The position numbers and the translations under genes were made by a program. Below the pieces are notes generated by a model that saw nothing but the letters and a program-made list of their open reading frames with translations, did not search any database and was not told the DNA's origin. A stretch of 64,000 bases of DNA from Ctenosaura bakeri (taxonomy: Eukaryota > Chordata > Lepidosauria > Squamata > Iguanidae): positions 248,001 through 312,000 of the forward strand of contig CAOLHI010001041.1 in NCBI GenBank assembly GCA_948474755.1, written 5' to 3'. Shown piece after piece: positions 34,726-46,968 of the stretch; the first letter of the stretch is position 1, and each line of letters starts with the position of its first letter.

Positions 34726-37234
34726 CCCTTTGTATTAAGTAATGTTATTGTGAATTATAGGTGCCACCTATTATTTAGGGAGAAGCTTATTATTTTTAAC
34801 ACCTATAGAATGATTTGAAAATATCCATGCATACTAAATTTAGCCACTACAAGATGGGGAAATTTTCATTTCAGCTCATTTTGGAAGAAGTTACTAATAT
34901 TGCAAATTTCCTCTTCTTAAGGATGGAAGGAATCCTTAACAAAAAGCTTTGAAAAAAAATCTGAGAGTGAGAGAAAATGATGTTTGTAGATTTTGGGATA
35001 CAGTTATTTAACTAGTGTCAAAAAATGGAACCCAAACATTTAACACCTATTTTTTTTCCAAAATCATTTAGTGTACTCAGCACAAAAAAGAATCCCATGT
35101 ACAAATTTTGTGTAGAAAGCCTGAACTGCAAATAGACTTTGAAAACTCACAATAGGGAGAAAATTGCATATTGCTTCTCTCAAGAACAATTTTTTTTAGA
35201 AGGATTACATTCCTGTTCCTAGGTCCAAACCCACAGTTTGGTGAAAATATTGGACCTGAAGTTAGCCCACCTTCTCCATTAAGTATGTTCTTTGTTTTTG
35301 GGTTTTCGTTTGTTCATTTTTGTTTTGTTTTGTTTGCATTTTTAAATTACTATCCTCTCTTCCAAGAAACATTTTATGTCCTGCATCTCTCCTGTGTGCA
35401 TTTATTTTTAATCTCATTCATTCTCATTCAATAGAAGGGGGGAATTTGTTTTCAAAAATGCAGGCAACCATTTTCTTCCAGGCTCAAAACAGGGACAAAG
35501 AGTTTAATATATACAGTGGTCCATTTCTCTTCATTTTAGCAAAATGCATGAAAAGTTGTATGGAAACAATATAAATTTAAACACTAACTTAGAATTAATT
35601 TAAGTGTAGTACACATGCCCTTTGCAATGTCAACCTAATTAACATACTTGTGACATAGTTTTTTTTTCTTTTCAACATAAATGTAATTTAGTGGCACCTT
35701 TTCACTACTTTTTCTATTTCTGAGCCAACCCTTATATAAATTCTGTTTATTCAATAAATTTAATGTAGTTGAGCTATCAACTGGCTTTTGGCCTCCATAG
35801 TTATCACTGCAGGGTTGTCTCTCCAATGGACTTCTGTACTATCCAAAGAACTGCAAATAAACTCAACACCAAATGCTTCAAAGTGACAATTTATTCAGTT
35901 ATTAATGTAGGACTGGCTATTGCATCTATATAAAATATGAGTTTCTGTTGCAGTTTTACCAGATGCAGGGCGATGAGAAGACTAATAAAATGCAGTCAGA
36001 AGAATAAAAGTCCCCCACAACATTGTCACATAGATTTACAGGTGGCCTCTACAAGCAATAATTTTGTTTATTTATTTCCCTGACTAGAACACATGATACA
36101 GGGAGGAAAATTCAAAAAAGAAGATGTTTTAGAACAAAGACAAGAAGAATTATTATTATTTTATTTCTGCAAGAGTTTCTGTGTGCTTCAGAGTATAAAC
36201 AAACCTAACTATTAAGTCAAGACAAACTTTACACGTCTGAACAATATAAATTATGTTTAAATCAATATGTAATTCATAGGTGGGCAGATTCTGATGGCCC
36301 AGGGCAGATTTGTACCTTCACTTGTACCTGTGGGGGAAACAGCCATCTCTGATTCCCCCACTTCCCTCCAAAATGTGAATCCCAAAAGGCAAATAACAAT
36401 CCCAGAAACTTTTTGCCTCAGAAGTCCTTTTCAGGAAAGAGAAGAGAAGTAGCTGGTCATGTCCAGTTTCTAAGAGAAGACTTTTTGAAAAAGTAAAAGA
36501 AAAGACCAGGGACTCTAAAGAGCAAATTGTTCTTCCACTCCCAAGGTTTATGGGTGCATGATTTGATAGTTTAAAGATTCTTATGTTTAGAGAGTCAGAG
36601 GGTCAGGAGGGTTTCTGAGAACTGAGGGTCACCCTGGATACCTGCATGTGGTCTGCACTCTGTTCACCCTTAGCAAACACTGAATCATTTGAAAGCCTTC
36701 TGTGTATTTCAAGGACAAATGGGCAGAAAGCAACATGTCCAATTTCACTGACTCTCCTATAAATATGGTAGTATAGCAGCCTGAGTAACCATTTCATACA
36801 CAATTTGAAATAACCAGAAACAAAGAAAATACACAGCATCTGAACAAACTTAGGACTATTATGTCCTACTGATTTTTATGATACGCTAACTTTCTCCAGT
36901 TGATAAACTTATCTTCCAGGCTGCAGAAATAACCATATTTGGAATCAGTAAGGGCAGGAATGCAAAGTACATAATTTTTGCGGATTATGGCTGCTCTTAA
37001 TCAGCACTGGGGGAAAAAACTCTATTCCTCCTTCCAGAGGACAAAAAGTATTGAAAACAAGATGACATTTGTATTGCTTCCACAATATCTGTGTTTGTAC
37101 TGTGGGCCAACATGTAGTTGTGAACATGTAATAAATAGATATGAAATCATTTTTAACTTAAAATAATAGGTGGGAGGGGAGGTGGGATTTAACCATATCC
37201 CTGCACAAAACATCTCTGATTAAAACACACACTA
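34726..37234. other. unique DNA, no gene recognised
   Basis: About 2.5 kb of AT-rich sequence. TTTTGTTTTGTTTTGTTTGC near 35320-35338 is simple sequence. Short ORFs show no protein signature. Confidence 0.45.
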
Positions 37235-37237
37235 TAA

Positions 37238-37746
37238 GGCCCTTTCTGCACGAGGCAAGTGAATTGCTCCGTGGTGTTATTTACCGGTTCTTCTTGGGTC
37301 CAAAGTAACACAGACTTTCCCTGGATCCCTTCCACAGGGCTCCAGGGTGAACTGGAGCAGTGCGAGGTCTTTAGATCCACACTGCTCCGGCTGAAAATGG
37401 CAGCTTCCTTTGGCTTCCGGATGAAAATAGTGGTTTCATGGGTGCGGATCAACCACTGAAACTGGCCACGCCCACAGCCTACCCTCCACTGATCACAGGC
37501 TCACATTGGTGTGAGCCTGTGCATCTGCACAGGTAAGCAGGAATGCAATGGTGTGTTCCAGAAAATCGAAAGACCAGATTTTTCCAGTCTTTCCTTAGCG
37601 TGCTGGAGGACCACTTGGAGGCGGTTTGGATTGGACTAAGGTGCAGAACTAAGTTAAATAGTCCACACCTAGTCCGATCCAAGGTGTGGACAACCTCCAT
37701 GCCAGGACACCTTGGTCCAAGTTAACATCCACGTGCTGAAAGGGCC
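37238..37746. mobile_element. Harbinger-like MITE, type C
   Basis: Left end GGCCCTTTCTGCACGAGGC, right end CACGTGCTGAAAGGGCC. The left flank is TAA; the right side runs directly into an AC microsatellite, which hides the second copy of the duplication. The inner hairpin AGGCTCACATTGGTGTGAGC sits at about 37498-37517. It is closest to the copy at 62506-63003, with which it shares the first 20 bases and the GGAGGACCACTTGG block. Confidence 0.78.
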
Positions 37747-37780
37747 ACACACACACGCACACACGCACACACACGCACAC
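37747..37780. repeat. (AC)n/(ACGC) microsatellite
   Basis: Alternating ACACAC and ACGCAC units that start exactly at the right end of a type C MITE. Confidence 0.92.
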
Positions 37781-37921
37781 CTCCATATACAAAGTAGAAA
37801 TCTGCCCTAAGAAGTAAAAATACTTTCTGTTTCTGCAGTAGGAGATGGCCATCTTTCAGGGGAACTTTAGTTGACTATTTCTGTGGCAATGGTTTGGACC
37901 AGATATTCTTCCCAACACTAT

Positions 37922-38123
37922 AACCATTTCCGCAGTACACTTTTATAGTGCTATTATTCCACTTTCAACATCCTATGGAAGCCTGAGGTTTGCAGTTCAG
38001 GGAGGGGAATTTAGAATTCTCAGCCAGAGAGCATTTTGACTTCAGTAAACTACAAACCTCAGAATTCCACAGGATGTTGAAAGTGGAATAGTAGCACTAT
38101 ACCAGTGTAATGCAGAAATGGCC
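37922..38123. mobile_element. Harbinger-like palindromic MITE, type A
   Basis: Left end ACCATTTCCGCAGTACAC, right end GTGTAATGCAGAAATGGCC, with the long-variant centre (AATTCTCAGCCAGAGAGC). The 3-bp duplication is not clear because the left end is mutated. Confidence 0.82.
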
Positions 38124-39402
38124 GTATTCTGTGTGACTTCTAAATTTCAAATGGTTGTCGTTTTATCTCACCAATATTAAGGATTCAGTAAAAAAGCTAT
38201 AGGCAGGCATTTTAGTCCTCCCACTTCTCCCAACCCTTAGAAATGGGGGGGGAATCTTCATCCTGTCTCTAAAAGTGATTATCTGAAATACTCTTTGCAA
38301 TTAGAAGTGCCTCTTTCATAAAGAACTTTGAGGACCCTCAGTAATCTCTTTATGTTTGCCCATTTACCACTCTACAGTCTATCACACAAACAGAATGGAA
38401 CCCCATTTCAGATGATTTGTTCATTTTGTGGCTGCTATGGTAGCAGCAGCTAGTCTTTTTTTTTTTCAAGCTAGTATTCCTGTTATTGCTCCTGCAGGGA
38501 GGCAACCTATCATTTGACACCTTCCCCTTTTGGATCTCATTTACTTCTTTTTCCCTTTTCTTCATTCTTTACAGTCCTCACACTTTTTTGGCAACCAGGC
38601 CTGATACTAGGACTGGCTCAGCCATGACTTGTGAGGGACATTGAGGATGGTCAAAAAGAGTGTATTCCACTAAGTGGAGGTATTTATTGATTAGAATATT
38701 TCCATCAACACAGCTCCAAACTTTTTATTCCTCAAATGGTCCCCATTTTTGTTAGAGTGATAAGACTTTAGGCATGGGTAGGCAACCAAGCACTGCAAGC
38801 GACAGCAGTAATAAATTGTTCAAAAGGTTTACTAATTCAGTATAAAAACAGCAATATTTTATTAGAGTTCACAATTAGATTCTAAACTGTTTCTAATAAA
38901 ATATAGTCTGTATCAGGTTACAGTAAGTCCCATTTGAACCACAGGAAAACAAAGAATAAACCTATCAGGATAAGCCTATCCTGAATAATATGAAGGTCTT
39001 ACATTTTTCCCTGTCTCTTCTTTTCAGGTTCCGGGCAAACAGGTCTTTGCAGAGGCCTATTTGCAAGCTTTTCTTCCAATACTGTTCTCTCACAGATCAA
39101 GCCTCAGACTCTGGGCTTTTCTCTGATCCTGACTCCTTTCTTGGGTTCTTCCTTGTTGGCCTCCTTGTCTGTCTGCTTTTCCTTTTCTCTTCTCCTTCAA
39201 TTTCTATTGTACTTTCATCTCTCTTTCCACAGCTTCAGCAACACTTTCCCTTCTTGCTTTCTATCAGCTCTCCACCTTCCACTCCTAGGCCTGGCTCACT
39301 TATATATACAATTTTGCTTTCATTTTCTATTCTCCCTGAACTTCTTGCATTTTACAAGAAGCTAAACATAGCCACTGACTATAAACCCTGTACATATCAA
39401 TG
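38124..39402. other. unique DNA, possibly with an unrecognised retroelement
   Basis: The open frame at 38990-39421 (plus, 143 codons) is rich in Ser, Phe and Leu and resembles no protein. A TTTCAGGTTCCGGG word and a TATATATACA word lie in the region, but no domain or LTR could be assigned. Confidence 0.35.
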
Positions 39403-39855
39403 TAGAATAATAGAATCATAGAGTTGGAAGAGACCACAAGGGCCATCCAGTCCAACCCCGAGCCATGCAGGAACCCACATCAAAGCACTCCCAACAGATG
39501 GCCATCCAGCACTGCTTAAAAGCCTCCAAAGAAGGAGACTCCACTACACTCCGAGGCATCATATTTCACTTCCAAACAGCTCTGACCATCAGGATGTTCT
39601 TCCTGAGGTTTAGATAGATTCTCTTTTCCTGTAGTTTGAATCCATTGCTCCTTGTCCTAGTGTCTAGAGCAGTGGAAAACAAGTCTACTTCCTCTTTGAT
39701 ATGACATCCCTTCAAATATTTAAACATAGCTATCATGTCCCCTTTTAACCTCCTCTTCTGCAGACTAAACATACCCAGCTCCCTAAGCTGCTCCTCATAG
39801 GGCATGGCTTCCAGACCCTTCACCAAGTTGGTCACCTTCCTCTGGATACATAGCA
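39403..39855 (-). mobile_element. CR1 LINE, 3' end (5'-truncated)
   Basis: The plus-strand start TAGAATAATAGAATCATAGA is the reversed CR1 terminal repeat. Further on, the minus strand encodes the end of CR1 ORF2: LRELGMFSLQKRRLKGDMIA, FKYLKG, then TRSNGFKLQEKRIYLNLRKN. This copy keeps about 60 more residues upstream than the one at 11797 and lacks part of the segment after MVRAVWK. Stops in the final part show decay. Confidence 0.92.
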
Positions 39856-40868
39856 CTGTTAAAACCAAGCAAATCAGTATAGATTAACATAAGGCATTGT
39901 TCCTTCACATAGACATCAGGGATCACTTTTAGTGTGGACTGATGGGAAATCAAGACACTGCATGAACCAGATATTTACTCTGCCTGCAGTAAACCTAGTT
40001 ATTTCTCTGGGAAATACTAATTTTTGTTCCAATTTATAACAGCACTAGGCTTTCACACTTTTTTCCAGTTCTCATGCTAAGTCTTGTCTTTTTCTGCTTC
40101 ACACCTTTTCAAGCCTTTACAAGGTACCTTAACTTATTGGCAAAGTTCCAATTTATCAAACTCTATATGACAGTACTTTAATCCCCTATTTCACAGAGAT
40201 ATTTTTTAAAGCACCTGCTGCCTTTTGACAATACCTTGCAGCTAATATACAGTCCTGGATACTGAAAACTGAATTGGCCCTGGAGATTTGGAGTGCAAAG
40301 TTTCTTCTGAGAAAGTGAAGGGATGCATTCACTTTGTAGATATCAGTATCGTAAGATTCCTTTCCTGCTCCTGCTATCTTTTGTCTCATAGAGGACAGTT
40401 TAAGATTAGCTGTATATAAAGCTCCCTTTTCCATGTGTCAGTGTTTTGGTGTAGTTCCCTGTAAACAAATGCTATAAATTCTCCTTATATAAAACTCTGC
40501 TGGGTCTTCATGCTGGGGTGTTGGTGACATCTGCCATAGAATCCTCTGGTACCAGATTTTCCCTGGAAGGGGTGATCTGACATTCTTGCAATACTAGATT
40601 ACCATGTCACAATGTAATCTGAAATTGCTGGAAAAGTATCTTTTGTCCTTGAAATGTATGGAGATATTTTCAGATATGCATGTGCTACTTTTGAAAATGA
40701 TATGATGGTGAAAGTGGTGGAAATAAAACAGAAGGAAGAAACAGCACTTTTCTACTTATACAAATACATATATAAAAGTGACTTCATATTAGCACTCCAT
40801 GTAGAAAACATTTTGAGATGCACATTAATTTGTGCATTATTTTTTACTCAAAATCTGCTAGTGCAAAA
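39856..40868. other. unique DNA, nothing recognised
   Basis: AT-rich stretch between a CR1 piece and a microsatellite. Short ORFs only. Confidence 0.45.
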
Positions 40869-40942
40869 AGAAAGAAGAAGAAGAAGAAGAAGAAGAAGAA
40901 GAAGAAGAAGAAGAAGAAGAAGAAGAAGAAGAAGAAGAAAAG
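40869..40942. repeat. (GAA)n microsatellite
   Basis: About 70 bp of AAG/GAA repeats. The poly-Arg and poly-Lys ORFs across it are artefacts. Confidence 0.96.
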
Positions 40943-41203
40943 AACAGAACTAAATGAGTTCTCTGCAGACACCAGAGTGGGTGAGAGCACCTATCCTACT
41001 GAAACATATCTGGAACAGATTATACTTAATTCATACATTGCTGCTCTGGAGATCTTCTTAGGTTGTTAAGCAAGTTTGTTTTTAATTGGCTTCATCATAA
41101 AAAGCCTATTATTTCTGTGTTAGTTGCTTTGCCATCTTTCTTACTCTGAGAATTTTTTATTATTATTATTTGATGAGCACAGTTTGGGTAATCTGACTAC
41201 TAA

Positions 41204-41405
41204 GGACATTTCCACACTACATTGTTATAGTGTTATTATTCCATTTTCAACATCCTATGGAATCCTGGGGTTTGCAGTTTAGGGAGGGGCCTTTAGAATT
41301 CTCAGCCAGACAGGTCTTTGGCCTCAGTAAACTACAAACCCCAGAATTCCACAGGGTGTTAAAAGTACAATAATAGCCGGCTAACAATGTAGTGTAGAAG
41401 TGGCC
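41204..41405. mobile_element. Harbinger-like palindromic MITE, type A
   Basis: Left end GGACATTTCCACACTACATT, right end AATGTAGTGTAGAAGTGGCC. The flanks are TAA (41201-41203) and CAA (41406-41408), a duplication with one transition. Long variant. Confidence 0.82.
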
Positions 41406-41505
41406 CAAGACAGGAGTGCTACAGTTCCATATCAGTAATGTGCAGAAACCCATTGTTTTTGATATTTTCAGGAATCTTACATAAGCGGTTGCAATTTTCC
41501 AGAGT

Positions 41506-41672
41506 TTGTTGTTGTTGTGTACCATCAAGTCCTTTTTGACTTATTGTGATCCCTAAAGTGAACTTATCATGGGGTATTCTGGGGCTGTGTGATTCACCCA
41601 AAGTTACCCAATGGGTTTACATGGTTGATCAGGAAATCAAACTATGGCCTCTGGGGTTTTCCAATGTCTTAT
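41506..41672 (-). mobile_element. tRNA-derived SINE, internally shortened
   Basis: It starts GTTGTTGTTGTGTACCATCA, contains TTTGACTTATTGTGATCCCT and GGTTTACATGGTTGATCAGG, and ends at the decayed tRNA-like head AAATCAAACTATGGCCTC. Confidence 0.75.
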
Positions 41673-43339
41673 TTTTCTCTGCTCTCTTTTCCTTCATAAT
41701 ATTCTCACCTCTAAGGCCAGGTTCAGGGACAGTGTGTTGGTTTTCAGTCACCTGAGATTCACTAGGTTCATTCATCTAAAAGTGATTCTGAAGCTAGTCA
41801 TGCCTCATCTTGGGAAGATAACAAAATACAATAATCCAGATTGCTTCCATATACATATTGCTGGAAGAGGACCTAGTCCGTGTAAGTGAGTCTTGTACTA
41901 GCATGCCTGCTAGTAATTATTGAATAATTACATGCCTAATCAGAAGGCAAAAAAATGATAAGGGGTTGTGAAACTAGCATCCGAAGAACAAGTTAAGGAG
42001 ACATAGTTCATCTGCTCAAAGATTTCCCCACTGTACTGATATTTCTATTTATGTTGACTATTTCAAAACCTGAACAAGCAAATTCTGTGCAGAGCTGCAT
42101 CCTCTTTCTCACTTCTCTCACTCTTTCCTTGGAGAAATGAAGAGAAGAATACGTGTAAGGGGGCCAACTTATTCCTAACTCACTGTGACAACCTGCCTGA
42201 AAACACCAAATGATTTCTGACCTCTGGTTGTCACTCTAAAGCAGGTTTCACACTGCAGTCTTAGTACAGAAGAGACACTGCTCATCATGGTCCTCATTTT
42301 TCTTTGGATGATGAAGAGATTTCATACAGCCAGATATCACAATAAGGGAACATTGGGAGAAAAACAGCTGGAGAGACTAACAAAGGTAGGCTGTTGACAT
42401 GTAGTCCCATGCTTGTCAATTCTGTTGCATCAATTGTCATGTTTCCAGAAAGACCACTCTGCCCCAGGCCACTAAACCACATATACTGTTCTTGAGTAGT
42501 AATGAGTAATAGTCTCACCCACAACAGACAATACATCTTTGCTCTGAGGCATGTAGTTCATCAGATCTCCTCCCCTGTTGACAGTAATTGTAAGCTTGTG
42601 CTTGCTCACCTGTGAGTAAACTTCACTGATCACTGTGTGAAGTACTGATGAATAAACATATACTGAGTTGTAAAAGGGACTTTTCCAAGGTTTGTAAGAT
42701 ATATTCAGGGATCACAGACCTTTTTGTGCTCTCAACGTATGTCTTGATGTCCAGGATGGGAAAATAACATGTCCCTGCAACCTTACCATTCAGACTTGGC
42801 AGTTTTCTCCTTTGACCTGTGATGATAATCTAAGGCTCACAAATGAGTCTGCAGACTCACAAATGGTGTAAAAATTCAAGGAGAAAGTCAGCAGAACAAG
42901 ACCAAAAGTAACATTTCTTTCAGCTTAGGCTGGAATGCATTCTCATTTCTCACATATTGTGGGTGACAAAATTTCAAATTTAAAACAGGCCTTCAGAGGC
43001 ACATATTTTTCAGCAAGCAACTTAAACATAAGAGGAAACCTGAAATATCATTAATTCACAGGAAACATTTCTCTCAGGTGTGAGCATCAATTCTGCACTT
43101 CAAGTCCCCTTCCGACAATAAATGCAGATTGTTCCATTTGTCAGTCACCCTACTACTTAAGATTTTGTGGTCTGAAGGAAATAGATTTAGTGAGTCTGTC
43201 TTTTTTTTTCCTTCCTGGTAAAGAATTGTGTTTTGTCACATCTTAAAAAAAAAAAAAAACGAAAAAAAGTGCCTGCTACAGAACTAAAATATTGTTTTTC
43301 TTGGCATGCCTGTAGGAAACAAGTTTCAACACATAAAAT
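41673..43339. other. unique DNA, no gene recognised
   Basis: About 1.7 kb, mostly non-repetitive, with an A run at 43243-43259. No exon-like feature was seen. Confidence 0.45.
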
Positions 43340-43620
43340 CCCTAAGTAATACATGTTAGAAAATGATTGGAAATAACAATGTACACTTAATAAATTAATT
43401 TGTCAGAAACAATGGAGATTTTAATAGACTAATTCTTATATAATGCTCCCTCTTCCTCCTTCACCTTATTTTTCTCTCTCCATTTAATGTTCCATGAAAA
43501 GGACAGTTCATATGATCATTTTATTTCTACTAGTGTAATTAGGTAATTTTAGACTCCAGACAGAGCTAACTTTGGATTGTCATTCATTTGGTTTTGGGTT
43601 GTTGCGCTTAATTCTTGAAA
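43340..43620. other. weak candidate conserved non-coding element
   Basis: Unique, AT-rich sequence with several homeodomain-like cores (AATAAATTAATTTGTC, GTGTAATTAGGTAATTTTAG) and GAAACAATGG, a SOX-like word. No reading frame is maintained. Conservation is not shown. Confidence 0.22.
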
Positions 43621-44059
43621 TTTCTAAAGGATCAAAGATTTTTTTGCAGGGAGGGAGTGTGAGAAGTTAGGGGTCTGATTAGCTCCCCCTGGGAGACACA
43701 CATGCATTTCCCTCCAATTTTGCCCCCACAGTTGTCTAAGAATGTTCCTGCCATGTTTTTATCCCCCGGGACATTTTACACCCAGACAAGACTTTTTTTG
43801 AAAAATAGAAAGTGATTTAAAGTTTCCTTCTGGTTTTTAAAAAAATGTCCTAAAATGGTCTAGGTCCCTCCCCCCCCAAAAAAAAAATGTAGGAAAATGC
43901 CCCCATGCATCCTAGAAGGCATTTGGGATGAAATATTTTGCAACCTTTTCAAATTTATTCTTATTCTTGGAGGCTTCTGGGAGCTTCTGGGGGCAGAGGC
44001 CTTACATACGTCACATGTGAAGAGAAAACAGAGTATTGGTGACATACATTATGTGAAAT

Positions 44060-44258
44060 AGCCTTCCTCGAAGCAATGGGAGCACCATGCGATCGCCAGC
44101 ACAAAATGGATTTTTTTTTTGTTCTGTGAAAACTGTGCAAGCACAATGCTTAGGGACAGGATGGAAGCAGGCCAGTGATAATGTCATGTAGAAGCATGAC
44201 ATGTCAACTGCTGCCATTCTGTCCCAAAAGTGGCACCGCCCCATCATGCAGAAATGGC
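44060..44258. mobile_element. degenerate MITE related to type D
   Basis: The right end CATCATGCAGAAATGGCC and the preceding GTGATAATGTCATGTAGAAG / CATGACATGTCAACTG block match the right part of the element at 56862-57259. The left end was not found, so the start is approximate. Confidence 0.4.
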
Positions 44259-44830
44259 CTTTGACTCAGAAGTTACTTCTGTTGTCAGTTAAGATGGTCC
44301 AGAGGGATCTCGATGCTGGCAGAGGCTGCTTCCCTTCTTGGCCATGTTGGAATTAGGGACAGAGCAGTGAAAGTCAGGTTAATAAAATTTCAACTCCATT
44401 AGCAACAGAAAAGTAATTTACCTTGAGATCCATGTTGTCTCTGTTGTGTGTGAAGCTAACTGACCTTTCTTAGGCAGAGAAAGAACTCTCTGTACTGTTA
44501 CATCTGGAGACTTATTTAGGAGTTGTATACATGCTGTATATTTTGCCTAATCTCTTTAAATGCTCAGTCATTCCTCAATTTGTGTATAACTCCCAATTGT
44601 CCTTTAGAGAGCATTCATTATCCCTCATCAAAATTTGTCCCATTGGACATCACTTTCATTAGTCCTGAGAAGAGCCTGTCTCTCCGAGATTCCCCTTAAG
44701 TGGTTATTCCTTTATATCTGACTTTCAGAGTCTCTCAATATTCATCCTCCCGCAAAACTGTTACTAGTGTGGCCCCAAACACGTGTTCACCTTCCAGATG
44801 GCCTTGTGTCTCATATAGTTTCTTATGTGT
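44259..44830. other. unique DNA, nothing recognised
   Basis: No gene or repeat was identified. Confidence 0.4.
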
Positions 44831-45008
44831 ACTAGAATTCTGGGAGACCAGGATTCAAATCTCTACTCAGCCATGGAAAATCCATTGGGTGACCTTGGAC
44901 AAGTCAGACAGTCTCAGAGCAAGACAATGACACAAATCTTGCCAAGAAAACTGGTGATAGGCTGGCCTAAGGTTTGCCATAAGTCAGAATAAACTTAACA
45001 CACAACAT
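44831..45008 (+). mobile_element. tRNA-derived SINE, plus orientation
   Basis: From TAGAATTCTGGGAGACCAGG with the B-box-like GGATTCAAATCTC, through CTCAGCCATGGAAAATCC and GGGTGACCTTGGACAAGTCA, to AATCTTGCCAAGAAAACTGG, TTTGCCATAAGTCAGAATAA and ACACACAACA. This copy shows the family's order clearly: a tRNA-like head (A box lost), a CORE-like middle and a GGCACACAACAAC-type 3' end. Confidence 0.82.
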
Positions 45009-45029
45009 CATGACACTGACAGGAGAGCA

Positions 45030-45390
45030 GCCTGAATACCCCAAAGGTACAAGATTCCATCTGATTTAGAAAATTGAGCAGGGTTAGTACTTGGGTGGGG
45101 GGCTGGCAAGGAATAACAGGTGTTTCTTATGATTTCTAGTGCTGACAATTGGCAAATGTCTTTTCTCAGTTTTCTAGGCACTGGTCCCATGTTTATGCTC
45201 ATTGCTTAAAATTTCTTCTTTGTTTCATGGAAACTTGCCGGGGACCATCAGTCAATGGCTGGTGAACCAACATTGACTCACAGACCACCACTGTGTTGTG
45301 GACTATATTTCAGAGAAAAGCAACTGCAAACAACCTCTCAGTTGAGCATGGTGTCAGCATAAATTGACAAATGACTAGAATGTACATACA
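45030..45390 (+). mobile_element. 5S rRNA-derived SINE
   Basis: The first 95 bp track 5S rRNA: GCCTGAATACCCC, CATCTGATTTAGAAAATTGA, GCAGGGTTAGTACTTGGGTG and GGCAAGGAATAACAGGTGTT correspond in order to the 5S segments around CGTCTGATCTCGGAAGCTAA, GCAGGGT, TAGTACTTGGATGGG and GGGAATACCGGGTGCTGT. A gap of about 9 bp removes the CGGGCCTGGT part. The 3' portion (about 45315-45390) reads AAAGCAACTGCAAACAACCT, then ATAAATTGACAAATGACTAG, as in lizard 5S SINEs. The centre (45140-45310) is diverged or holds a second insertion. Confidence 0.68.
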
Positions 45391-46968
45391 CACTCATAGC
45401 AGAAGGGAAAAGAAAAATTAAAAATCAATCCTTCATGAATCAAAAAATAATGAAGGTACCCTCAGTCCCCAAATGAATTTTGTATAGATTTATATTTTAA
45501 GTCATGCCATTCCCTCCAAATTTGTTGAAAATTTATCTGGCCATTTTTGCATGGTGCAGCAACAAGTAGACAAACAGGGAGAAACTTAATTTTTCTTATG
45601 TAGATAGGACAGCAAAATTGTACCCCTCCTCCCAAGAACAAGCACAATTTACTTTGAATTTTCTATGATTTCCTTGGAAATCCCAACTCCAGTCTCAGTT
45701 TCCATAACATTATTGTGAGAGGGATCCTGTTATCATTTTTTTTTGCAAGAAAATACATATAGAATATTAACATTTAAATACAGGAATGATCAAATTACTA
45801 ATTCATTAGAAACCTACACCTCTAATTAATTTTTTTTTAATCAGTTTCCTTGCTTCATATTATTTCTATTTTTTTCTCTTTTGAAATTAAATTGGATGGA
45901 ATGAGAAGAACTTACATGGCTGCTGCTCACTAAAAAAAAAAAAAAAGTACCTTTTCCCCCAAGTACAGCAGTATAAGCTGGCATTAACTGTCTCAAGCAG
46001 CCTATGTAACACAATCCAAATTGTACATCAAAGTGCCCTCATGCTTCAGGGAAGCTATAAACACTTCAATAATACTCCTCATATTTTGGCTGTTCAGACA
46101 AACTTAAGTACTACTTCTTCACTAACATATTTCACAGATAAAAGTGAGTGACTATATACAGTCTTTCAACTATGCTTTGCATCAGTTTAATAACAGAGCT
46201 CATGAATTCTGAGACACAAGTTCAGCACTTTTGGGTGGACAGTAAACTAATTATTAAGGGCTGGTATATGATGCACATTAACTGTATTGACAAGAGTGAA
46301 AGACCTTGGCTGGCATCCTATTTTAGTGGCAAATGCAAGTGTAAGTCCTTCTTCCTTCCGACTGTGGATGTCTTTTTTGATTGTTACAAAAGTTGGAAGC
46401 ATCAACTTTTCTAATGACCAGATGCTTGTTCCACCACATTCCTGGACCCATTAAGTTGGTTGGATATGGCCATGTGTGGTTCATCAGCCACTTCCTAATT
46501 AGTTGTGTCTCACCAGCTATTATTAGCAATGGCAAATGAACAGAACACAGTATTATCATTTATAGTCTCATAAAGGACAGAAGGTATCATAATCTTACCA
46601 CTCCACCTTGTCTCTGCTTCAATGAATTCTCCAGTATAATCTGGAACTGTGTTTCTAAGAAAAGATCCCACATGTATCTGAAAAACCAGTGAACAGGGCA
46701 TCATACAGACAGGATCACTGTGAATGAGGGATGCCATCAGTACCCTGTCCCATCAGTACCCTGTAGTGGTGCATGCTTAGCTGTTCATATTCCATGACAT
46801 TATTTCAGAGTGAAGCTGAAAATGCAAAGACCAGTTCCTGTGAAATAGCCAAATCATCATGCCAATGAGAAAGAAAGAATGGAGGAAGAAGGGAAATTCC
46901 TGTGTATGGGAATTCATAGTTGTGATCACCTCAAGTACATATTAGCTAAGACTAGGCCCTCTATATAT
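45391..46968. other. unique DNA, no gene recognised
   Basis: AT-rich. Several T and A runs (45730-45760, 45829-45838, 45932-45946). A short tandem duplication CCCATCAGTACCCTGT lies near 46735-46766. No gene was seen. Confidence 0.45.

Noticed and set aside
38990..39421. 143-codon plus-strand frame rich in Leu, Ser and Phe
   Set aside because: No domain, no neighbouring exon, composition driven by CT-rich DNA, and it runs into a CR1 end.
40654..41069. Open frames with long arginine or lysine runs
   Set aside because: They only translate the GAA microsatellite at 40869-40942 in two frames; there is no flanking domain.
45030..45125. Functional 5S rRNA gene
   Set aside because: It has a gap, many substitutions and a SINE 3' end, so it is a SINE derived from 5S rRNA.
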